Source: Hydractinia symbiolongicarpus
Lineage: Eukaryota; Cnidaria; Hydrozoa; Anthoathecata; Hydractiniidae
Length of the DNA stretch: 64,000 nucleotides
Assembly (NCBI RefSeq): GCF_029227915.1
Contig: NC_079884.1
Coordinates: forward strand, 6,450,001-6,514,000
Reading direction: 5' to 3'
Shown: piece after piece, positions 50,725 to 60,936 of the stretch
How the letters are laid out: every line of letters begins with the position of its first letter
Numbering within the stretch: the first letter of the stretch is position 1
Translations under genes and position numbers: made by a program
The notes under the pieces: generated by a model
Told to the model about the DNA's origin: nothing
The model's input: the letters and a program-made list of their open reading frames with translations, nothing else
Databases searched by the model: none

Positions 50725-52400
50725 TCAAAAATGTTTCATTTTTCATGATACGCTGAATAAAAGAAGTTAAATCGCCGGCAAACGAAAACCTGCGATTTCC
50801 CGTAAATACAGAAATCGGCCCGTATAGTCAACAGTATACAAAGAAAGTACCCAGGGAGTAATCTCATTTCCCGAACGATTTTTTAAATTATTTTTTCACC
50901 TCTAAAACGCATGAGACTTGTAGTTTTCAAAAATGCTTTCATTTTTGATGAGACGCTGAATAAAAGAAGTTTAATCGCCGGCAAACGGAAACCCGCGATT
51001 TCCCGTAAATCCCGAGCTTGACCCGTATAGTCGAATGTATACAAAGGAAGTTCCCAGGGAGTAAACTGATTTCCCAACGATTTTCTAAATTATTTTTTAA
51101 TCATTAAAACGCACGAGACTTGTAGTATTAAAAAATGTTTACATTTTTGGTGAGACGCTGAATAAAAGAAGTTTAATCGCCGGCAAACGAAAACCCGCGT
51201 TACCCTAAATCCCGGACTCGGCCCGTATAATTAAAAGTATACAAAGAAAGTCGGCAGGGAGTAAACTGATTTCCCGAACGATTTTTTAAATAATATTTGC
51301 ACCACTAGAACGAATGAGACTTGTAGTATTCAAAAATGTTTACATTTTTGGTGAGACGCTGAATAAAAGAAGTTTAATCGCCGGCAAATGAAAACCCGCG
51401 ATTTCCCCTAAATCCCGGACTCGGCCCGTATAATTGAAAGTATACAAAGAAAGTACCCATGGAGTAAACTCATTTCCCGAAGGATTTTTTATATTATATT
51501 TTAATCACTAAAACGTATGAGACTTTTAGTTTTCAAAAATGTTTTCATTTTTGATGAGACGCTGAATAAAAGAAGTTTAATTGCCGGCAAACGAAAACCC
51601 GCAATTTCCTGTAAATACCGAAATCGGCCCGTATAGTCGAATGTATACAAAGAAAGTACCCAGGGAGTAAACTGATTTTCCGAACGATTTTTTAAATTAT
51701 TTTTTAATCACTAAAACGCATGAGACTTGCAGTTTTTAAAAATGCTTTCATTTTTGATGAGACGTTGAATAAAACAAGTTTAATCGCCGGCAAACGGAAA
51801 CCCGCGATTTCCCGTAAATCCCGAGCTTGACCGGTATAGTCGAATGTATACAAAGAAAGTACCCAGGGAGTAAACTGATTTCCCAACGATTTTCTAAATT
51901 ATTTTTTAATCACTAAAACGCACGAGACTTGTAGTTTTCAAAAATGTTTTCATTTTTGGTGAGACGCTGAATGAAAGAAGTTTAATCGCCGGCAAGCAAA
52001 AACCCGCAATTTCCCGTAAATCCTGGGCTAGGCCCGTATAGTCGAATGTATACAAAGAAAGTACCCAGGGAGTAAACTGATTTCCCGAACGATTTTTTAA
52101 ATAATTTTTGCACCACTAGAACGAATGAGACTTGTAGTATTCAAAAATGTTTACATTTTTGGTGAGACGCTGAATAAAGGTAGTTTAATCGCCGGCAAAC
52201 GAAAACCCACGATTTCCCCTAAATCCTGGGCTTGGCCCGTATAGTCGTATGTATACAAAGAAAGTACCCTGCAAGTAAACTCATTTCCAGAACGATTTTT
52301 TAAATTATTTTTTCACCGTTAAAACGCATGAGACTTGTAGTTTTCAAAAAGGTTTTCATTTTTCATGAGACGCTGAATAAAAGAAATTAAATTGCCGGCA
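50725..52400 (+). repeat. 3,439-bp duplication, copy 2 (partial)
   Basis: This matches 47,286 to about 48,960 and then leaves the alignment near 52,410, where AAACCGGCGATTT replaces AAACCTGCGATTT. A short internal patch near 52,100 (TTTTTGCACCACTAGAAC instead of TTTGTGCACCACTAGACC) departs from copy 1. That looks like a local conversion from another monomer. Confidence 0.8.
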
Positions 52401-52739
52401 AACGAAAACCGGCGATTTCCCGTAAATTCTGGAATCGGCCCGTATAGTCAAAAGTATACAAAGAAAGTACCCAGGGAGTAAACTCATTTCCCGAACGATT
52501 TTTTAAATTATTTTTTTACCAATAAAACGCATGAGACTTGTAGTTTTCAAAAATCGTTTCATTTTTGATGAGACGCTGACTAAAAGAAGTTTAATCGCCG
52601 GCAAACGAAAACCCGCGATTTCCCGTAAATCCCGGGCTTGGCCGTATAGTCGAATGTATACAAAGAAAGTACCCAGGGAGTAAATTGATTTCCCGAACGA
52701 TTTTTTAAATAATTTCTGCACCACTAGAACGAATGAGAC

Positions 52740-52870
52740 TTGTAGTATTCAAAAATGTTTACATTTTTGGTGAGACGCTGAATAAAAGAAGTTTAATCGC
52801 CGGCAAACGCTTGAGACTTGTAGTTTTCAAGAATGTTTTCATTTTTGATGAGACGCTGAATAAAAGAAGT
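52740..52870 (+). repeat. Truncated monomer with AAACG microhomology
   Basis: At 52,805-52,809 the sequence passes from GCCGGCAAACG directly to CTTGAGACTTGTAG. The GAGACT marks before and after are about 78 bp apart instead of 203, so about 125 bp are missing. The parent sequences GGCAAACGAAAAC and GAAACGCTTGAG share AAACG at the join. The fusion creates a 65-codon plus-strand frame at 52,733-52,930, which is an accident of the junction. Confidence 0.85.
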
Positions 52871-53213
52871 TTAATCGCCGGCAAACGAAAACCGGCGATT
52901 TCCCCTAAATTCTGGAATCAGCCCGTATAGTCAAAAGTATACAAGGAAAGTACCCAGGGAGTAAACTCATTTCCCGAAGGATTTTTATATTATTTTTTAA
53001 TCACTAAAACGCATGAGATTTGTAGTTTTCAAAAATGTTTTCATTTTTGATAAGACGCTGAATAAAAGAAGTTTAATCGCCGGCAAACGAAAACCCGCAA
53101 TTACCCGTAAATACAGGAATCGGCCCGTATAGTCAAAAGTATACAAAGAAAGTACCCAGGGAGTAAACTCATTTCCCGAACGATTTTTTAAATAATTTCT
53201 GCACCACTAAAAC

Positions 53214-54888
53214 GAATGAGACTTGTAGTATTCAAAAATGTTTACATTTTTGGTGAGACGCTGAATAAAAGAAGTTTAATCGCCGGCAAACGAAAACCCG
53301 CGTTAACCTAAATCCCGGACTCGGCCCGTATAATTAAAAGTGTACAAAGAAAGTACCCAGGGAGTAAACTGATTTCCCGAACGATTTTTTAAATAATCTC
53401 TGCACCACTAGAACGAATGAGACTTGTAGTATTCAAAAATGATTACATTTTTGGTGAGACGTTGAATAAAAGCAGTTTAATCGCCCGCAAACGAAAACCC
53501 GCGATTTCGCGAAAATCCCGGGCTTGGCTTGTATAGTCCAATGTATACAAACAAAGTACCCAGGGAGTAAACTGATTTCCCGAACGATTTTTTAAATAAT
53601 TTCTGCACCAATAGAACAAATGAGACTTGTAGTATTCAAAAATGTTCACATTTTTGATGAGACGCTGAATAAAAGAAGTTTAATAGCCGGCAAACGAAAA
53701 CCCGCGATTTCCCGTAAATCCCAGGCTTGGCCCGTATAGTCGAATGTATGCAAAGAAAGTACCCAGGGAGTAAATTCATTTCCCGAACGATTTTTTAAAT
53801 TATTTTTTAATGACTGAAACGCTTGAGACTTGTAGTTTTCAAGAATGTTTTCATTTTTGATGAGACGCTGAATAAAAGAAGTTTAATCGCCGGCAAACGA
53901 AAACCGGCGATTTCCCCTAAATTCTGGAATCAGCCCGTATAGTCAAAAGTATACAAGGAAAGTACCCAGGGAGTAAACTCATTTCCCGAAGGATTTTTAT
54001 ATTATTTTTTAATCACTAAAACGCATGAGATTTGTAGTTTTCAAAAATGTTTTCATTTTTGATAAGACGCTGAATAAAAGAAGTTTAATCGCCGGCAAAC
54101 GAAAACCCGCAATTACCCGTAAATACAGGAATCGGCCCGTATAGTCAAAAGTATACAAAGAAAGTACCCAGGGAGTAAACTCATTTCCCGAACGATTTTT
54201 TAAATAATTTCTGCACCACTAAAACGAATGAGACTTGTAGTATTCAAAAATGTTTACATTTTTGGTGAGACGCTGAATAAAAGAAGTTTAATCGCCGGCA
54301 AACGAAAACCCGCGTTACCCTAAATCCCGGACTCGGTCCGTATAATTAAAAGTATACAAAGAAAGTACCCAGGGAGTAAACTGATTTCCCGAACGATTTT
54401 TTAAATAATCTCTGCACCACTAGAACGAATGAGACTTGTAGTGTTCAAAAATGTTTACATTTTTGGTAAGACGCTGAATGAAAGCAGTTTAATCTCCGGC
54501 AAACGAAAACCCGCGATTTCCCCTAAATCCCGGACTCGGCCCGTATAATTGAAAGTATACAGAGAAAGTACCCAGGGAGTAAACTCATTTCCCGAAGGAT
54601 TTTTATATTATATTTTAATCACTAAAACGCATGAGACTTGTAGTTTTCAAAAATGTTTCGTTTTTCATGATACGCTGAATAAAAGAAGTTAAATCGCCGG
54701 CAAACCAAAACCTGCGATTTCCCGTAAATACAGAAATCGGCCCGTATAGTCAACAGTATACAAAGAAAGTACCCAGGGAGTAAACTCATTTCCCGAACGA
54801 TTTTTTAAATTATTTTTTCACCTCTAAAACGCATGAGACTTGTAGTATTAAAAAATGTTCACATTTTTGATGAGACGCTGAATAAAAG
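53214..54888 (+). repeat. 3,034-bp displaced duplicate, copy 1
   Basis: This matches 56,248-57,922 at exactly +3,034 bp (53,443/56,477, 54,810/57,844). Shared marks include GATTACATTTTTGG, ATTTTTTAATGACTG and TTTCCCCTAAATTCTGG. The copies separate at the right edge, where copy 1 has AAAGCAGTTTAATCG and copy 2 has AAAGAAGTTTAATAG. Confidence 0.85.
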
Positions 54889-56452
54889 CAGTTTAATCGC
54901 CGGCAAACGAAAACCCGCGATTTCCGGTAAATCCCGGGCTTGGCCCGTATAGTCAAAAGTATACAAAGAAAGTACCCTGCAAGTAAACTCATTTCCAGAA
55001 CGATTTTTTAAATTATTTTTTCACCGTTAAAACGCATGAGACTTGTAGTTTTCAAAAAGGTTTTCATTTTTCATGAGACGCTGAATAAAAGAAATTAAAT
55101 TGCCGGCAAACGAAAACCGGCGATTTCCCGTAAATTCTGGAATCGGCCCGTATAGTCAAAAGTATACAAAGAAAGTACCCAGGGAGTAAACTCATTTCCC
55201 GAACGATTTTTTAAATTATTTTTTTACCAATAAAACGCATGAGACTTGTAGTTTTCAAAAATCGTTTCATTTTTGATGAGACGCTGACTAAAAGAAGTTT
55301 AATCGCCGGCAAACGAAAACCCGCGATTTCCCGTAAATCCCGGGCTTGGCCGTATAGTCGAATGTATACAAAGAAAGTACCCAGGGAGTAAATTGATTTC
55401 CCGAACGATTTTTTAAATAATTTCTGCACCACTAGAACGAATGAGACTTGTAGTATTCAAAAATGTTTACATTTTTGGTGAGACGCTGAATAAAAGAAGT
55501 TTAATCGCCGGCAAACGAAAACCCGCGTTAACCTAAATCCCGGACTCGGCCCGTATAATTAAAAGTGTACAAAGAAAGTACCCAGGGAGTAAACTGATTT
55601 CCCGAACGATTTTTTAAATAATCTCTGCACCACTAGAACGAATGAGACTTGTAGTATTAAAAAATGTTCACATTTTTGATGAGACGCTGAATAAAAGCAG
55701 TTTAATCGCCGGCAAACGAAAACCCGCGATTTCCGGTAAATCCCGGGCTTGGCCCGTATAGTCAAAAGTATACAAAGAAAGTACCCTGCAAGTAAACTCA
55801 TTTCCAGAACGATTTTTTAAATTATTTTTTCACCGTTAAAACGCATGAGACTTGTAGTTTTCAAAAAGGTTTTCATTTTTCATGAGACGCTGAATAAAAG
55901 AAATTAAATTGCCGGCAAACGAAAACCGGCGATTTCCCGTAAATTCTGGAATCGGCCCGTATAGTCAAAAGTATACAAAGAAAGTACCCAGGGAGTAAAC
56001 TCATTTCCCGAACGATTTTTTAAATTATTTTTTTACCAATAAAACGCATGAGACTTGTAGTTTTCAAAAATCGTTTCATTTTTGATGAGACGCTGACTAA
56101 AAGAAGTTTAATCGCCGGCAAACGAAAACCCGCGATTTCCCGTAAATCCCGGGCTTGGCCGTATAGTCGAATGTATACAAAGAAAGTACCCAGGGAGTAA
56201 ATTGATTTCCCGAACGATTTTTTAAATAATTTCTGCACCACTAGAACGAATGAGACTTGTAGTATTCAAAAATGTTTACATTTTTGGTGAGACGCTGAAT
56301 AAAAGAAGTTTAATCGCCGGCAAACGAAAACCCGCGTTAACCTAAATCCCGGACTCGGCCCGTATAATTAAAAGTGTACAAAGAAAGTACCCAGGGAGTA
56401 AACTGATTTCCCGAACGATTTTTTAAATAATCTCTGCACCACTAGAACGAAT
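54835..56452 (+). repeat. 809-bp tetramer tandem duplication
   Basis: Copy 1 is about 54,835-55,643 and copy 2 about 55,644-56,452, at +809 bp (54,845/55,654, 55,211/56,020), four monomers less three bases. Private marks are GTATTAAAAAATGTTCAC, TTTCCGGTAAATC and CAAAAAGGTTTTC. It sits between the two 3,034-bp duplicates, so the events are nested. Confidence 0.86.
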
Positions 56453-57922
56453 GAGACTTGTAGTATTCAAAAATGATTACATTTTTGGTGAGACGTTGAA
56501 TAAAAGCAGTTTAATCGCCCGCAAACGAAAACCCGCGATTTCGCGAAAATCCCGGGCTTGGCTTGTATAGTCCAATGTATACAAACAAAGTACCCAGGGA
56601 GTAAACTGATTTCCCGAACGATTTTTTAAATAATTTCTGCACCAATAGAACAAATGAGACTTGTAGTATTCAAAAATGTTCACATTTTTGATGAGACGCT
56701 GAATAAAAGAAGTTTAATAGCCGGCAAACGAAAACCCGCGATTTCCCGTAAATCCCAGGCTTGGCCCGTATAGTCGAATGTATGCAAAGAAAGTACCCAG
56801 GGAGTAAATTCATTTCCCGAACGATTTTTTAAATTATTTTTTAATGACTGAAACGCTTGAGACTTGTAGTTTTCAAGAATGTTTTCATTTTTGATGAGAC
56901 GCTGAATAAAAGAAGTTTAATCGCCGGCAAACGAAAACCGGCGATTTCCCCTAAATTCTGGAATCAGCCCGTATAGTCAAAAGTATACAAGGAAAGTACC
57001 CAGGGAGTAAACTCATTTCCCGAAGGATTTTTATATTATTTTTTAATCACTAAAACGCATGAGATTTGTAGTTTTCAAAAATGTTTTCATTTTTGATAAG
57101 ACGCTGAATAAAAGAAGTTTAATCGCCGGCAAACGAAAACCCGCAATTACCCGTAAATACAGGAATCGGCCCGTATAGTCAAAAGTATACAAAGAAAGTA
57201 CCCAGGGAGTAAACTCATTTCCCGAACGATTTTTTAAATAATTTCTGCACCACTAAAACGAATGAGACTTGTAGTATTCAAAAATGTTTACATTTTTGGT
57301 GAGACGCTGAATAAAAGAAGTTTAATCGCCGGCAAACGAAAACCCGCGTTACCCTAAATCCCGGACTCGGTCCGTATAATTAAAAGTATACAAAGAAAGT
57401 ACCCAGGGAGTAAACTGATTTCCCGAACGATTTTTTAAATAATCTCTGCACCACTAGAACGAATGAGACTTGTAGTGTTCAAAAATGTTTACATTTTTGG
57501 TAAGACGCTGAATGAAAGCAGTTTAATCTCCGGCAAACGAAAACCCGCGATTTCCCCTAAATCCCGGACTCGGCCCGTATAATTGAAAGTATACAGAGAA
57601 AGTACCCAGGGAGTAAACTCATTTCCCGAAGGATTTTTATATTATATTTTAATCACTAAAACGCATGAGACTTGTAGTTTTCAAAAATGTTTCGTTTTTC
57701 ATGATACGCTGAATAAAAGAAGTTAAATCGCCGGCAAACCAAAACCTGCGATTTCCCGTAAATACAGAAATCGGCCCGTATAGTCAACAGTATACAAAGA
57801 AAGTACCCAGGGAGTAAACTCATTTCCCGAACGATTTTTTAAATTATTTTTTCACCTCTAAAACGCATGAGACTTGTAGTATTAAAAAATGTTCACATTT
57901 TTGATGAGACGCTGAATAAAAG
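56248..57922 (+). repeat. 3,034-bp displaced duplicate, copy 2
   Basis: This is the second copy of 53,214-54,888. After about 57,923 the array continues with mosaic monomers to 58,615. These repeat marks seen near 53.7-54.3 kb and 46.0-46.6 kb (GAGATTTTTAG or GAGATTTGTAG, GATAAGACGC, AAATACAGGAATCGG). Confidence 0.84.
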
Positions 57923-58615
57923 AAGTTTAATAGCCGGCAAACGAAAACCCGCGATTTCCCGTAAATCCCAGGCTTGGCCCGTATAGTCGAATGTATGCAA
58001 AGAAAGTACCCAGGGAGTAAATTCATTTCCCGAACGATTTTTTAAATTATTTTTTAATGACTGAAACGCTTGAGACTTGTAGTTTTCAAGAATATTTTCA
58101 TTTTTGATGAGACGCTGAATAAAAGAAGTTTAATCGCCGGCAAACGAAAACCGGCGATTTCCCGTAAATTCTGGAATCAGCCCGTATAGTCAAAAGTATA
58201 CAAGGAAAGTACCCAGGGAGTAAACTCATTTCCCGAAGGATTTTTATATTATTTTTTAATCACTAAAACGCATGAGATTTTTAGTTTTCAAAAATGTTTT
58301 CATTTTTGATAAGACGCTGAATAAAAGAAGTTTAATCGCCGGCAAACGAAAACCCGCAATTACCCGTAAATACAGGAATCGGCCCGTATAGTCAAAAGTA
58401 TACAAAGAAAGTACCCAGGGAGTAAACTCATTTCCCGAACGATTTTTTAAATAATTTCTGCACCACTAAAACGAATGAGACTTGTAGTATTCAAAAATGT
58501 TTACATTTTTGGTGAGACGCTGAATAAAAGAAGTTTAATCGCCGGCAAACGAAAACCCGCGTTACCCTAAATCCCGGACTCGGTCCGTATAATTAAAAGT
58601 ATACAAAGAAAGTAC

Positions 58616-60936
58616 CCAGGGAGTAAACTCATTTCCCGAAGGATTTTTATAATATATTTTAATCACTAAAACGCATGAGACTTGTAGTTTTCAAAAATGT
58701 TTCGTTTTTCATGATACGCTGAATAAAAGAAGTTAAATCGCCGGCAAACCAAAACCTGCGATTTCCCGTAAATACAGAAATCGGCCCGTATAGTCAACAG
58801 TATACAAAGAAAGTACCCAGGGAGTAAACTCATTTCCCGAACGATTTTTTAAATTATTTTTTCACCTCTAAAACGCATGAGACTTGTAGTTTTCAAAAAT
58901 GTTTTCATTTTTGATGAGACGCTGAATAAAAGAAGTTTAATCGCCGGCAAACGAGAACCCGCAATTTCCCGTAAATACTGGAATCGGCCCGTATAGTCAA
59001 AAGTATACAAAGAAAATACCCAGGGAGTACACTCATTTCCCGAACGATTTTTTAAATTATTTTTTAATCACTAAAACGCATGAGACTTGTAGTTTTCAAA
59101 AATGTTTCATTTTTCATGATACGCTGAATAAAAGAAGTTAAATCGCCGGCAAACGAAAACCTGCGATTTCCCGTAAATACAGAAATCGGCCCGTATAGTC
59201 AACAGTATACAAAGAAAGTACCCAGGGAGTAATCTCATTTCCCGAACGATTTTTTAAATTATTTTTTCACCTCTAAAACGCATGAGACTTGTAGTTTTCA
59301 AAAATGCTTTCATTTTTGATGAGACGCTGAATAAAAGAAGTTTAATCGCCGGCAAACGGAAACCCGCGATTTCCCGTAAATCCCGAGCTTGACCCGTATA
59401 GTCGAATGTATACAAAGGAAGTTCCCAGGGAGTAAACTGATTTCCCAACGATTTTCTAAATTATTTTTTAATCATTAAAACGCACGAGACTTGTAGTATT
59501 AAAAAATGTTTACATTTTTGGTGAGACGCTGAATAAAAGAAGTTTAATCGCCGGCAAACGAAAACCCGCGTTACCCTAAATCCCGGACTCGGCCCGTATA
59601 ATTAAAAGTATACAAAGAAAGTCGGCAGGGAGTAAACTGATTTCCCGAACGATTTTTTAAATAATTTTTGCACCACTAGAACGAATGAGACTTGTAGTAT
59701 TCAAGAATGTTTACATTTTTGGTGAGACGCTGAATAAAAGAAGTTTAATCGCCGGCAAATGAAAACCCGCGATTTCCCCTAAATCCCGGACTCGGCCCGT
59801 ATAATTGAAAGTATACAAAGAAAGTACCCATGGAGTAAACTCATTTCCCGAAGGATTTTTTATATTATATTTTAATCACTAAAACGTATGAGACTTTTAG
59901 TTTTCAAAAATGTTTTCATTTTTGATGAGACGCTGAATAAAAGAAGTTTAATCGCCGGCAAACGAAAACCCGCAATTTCCCGTAAATACCGAAATCGGCC
60001 CGTATAGTCGAATGTATACAAAGAAAGTACCCAGGGAGTAAACTGATTTTCCGAACGATTTTTTAAATTATTTTTTAATCACTAAAACGCATGAGACTTG
60101 CAGTTTTTAAAAATGCTTTCATTTTTGATGAGACGTTGAATAAAACAAGTTTAATCGCCGGCAAACGGAAACCCGCGATTTCCCGTAAATCCCGAGCTTG
60201 ACCGGTATAGTCGAATGTATACAAAGAAAGTACCCAGGGAGTAAACTAATTTCCCAACGATTTTCTAAATTATTTTTTAATCACTAAAACGCACGAGACT
60301 TGTAGTTTTCAAAAATGTTTTAATTTTTGGTGAGACGCTGAATGAAAGAAGTTTAATCGCCGGCAAGCAAAAACCCGCGATTTCCCGTAAATCTTGGGCT
60401 TGGCCCGTATAGTCGAATGTATACAAAGAAAGTACCCAGGGAGTAAACTGATTTCCCGAACGATTTTTTAAATAATTTGTGCACCACTAGACCGAATGAG
60501 ACTTGTAGTATTCAAAAATGTTTACATTTTTGGTGAGACGCTGAATAAAGGTAGTTTAATCGCCGGCAAACGAAAACCCGCGATTTCCCCTAAATCCCGG
60601 GCTTGGCCCGTATAGTCGTATGTATACAAAGAAAGTACCCTGCAAGTAAACTCATTTCCAGAACGATTTTTTAAAATATTTTTTCACCGTTAAAACGCAT
60701 GAGACTTGTAGTTTTCAAAAATGTTTTCATTTTTCATGAGACGCTGAATAAAAGAAATTAAATTGCCGGCAAACGAAAACCTGCGATTTCCCGTAAATAC
60801 CGAAATCGGCCCGTATAGTCAACAGTATACAAAGAAAGTACCCAGGGAGTAAACTCATTTCCCGAAGGATTTTTTAAATTATTTTTTCACCTCTAAAACG
60901 CATGAGACTTGTAGTTTTCAAAAATGTTTTCATTTT
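58616..60936 (+). repeat. Long-range copy of 46,806-49,126
   Basis: This is collinear at +11,810 bp (47,444/59,254, 48,947/60,757). Similarity ends near 60,937, where TTTTTGATGAGACGC replaces TTTTTGGTGAGACGC. Roughly 2.3 kb, more than eleven monomers, was copied or retained as a block. Confidence 0.83.
59105..60770 (+). repeat. Module M, occurrence 4
   Basis: This holds the same ordered variant monomers, part of the longer match 58,616-60,936 with 46,806-49,126 at +11,810 bp. It is the last well-ordered higher-order segment before the irregular right edge of the array. Confidence 0.82.

Noticed and set aside
52733-52930. A plus-strand 65-codon frame with an internally repeated peptide.
   Set aside because: It is created by the truncated-monomer fusion at 52,805-52,809, which repeats the same monomer segment. 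It is not a gene.
30760-60000. ACCCTAAAT in many monomers, resembling plant-type telomere repeats (CCCTAAA).
   Set aside because: It occurs once per monomer as a variant of TTCCCGTAAATCC and is never in tandem at 6-7 bp, so it is not telomeric sequence.
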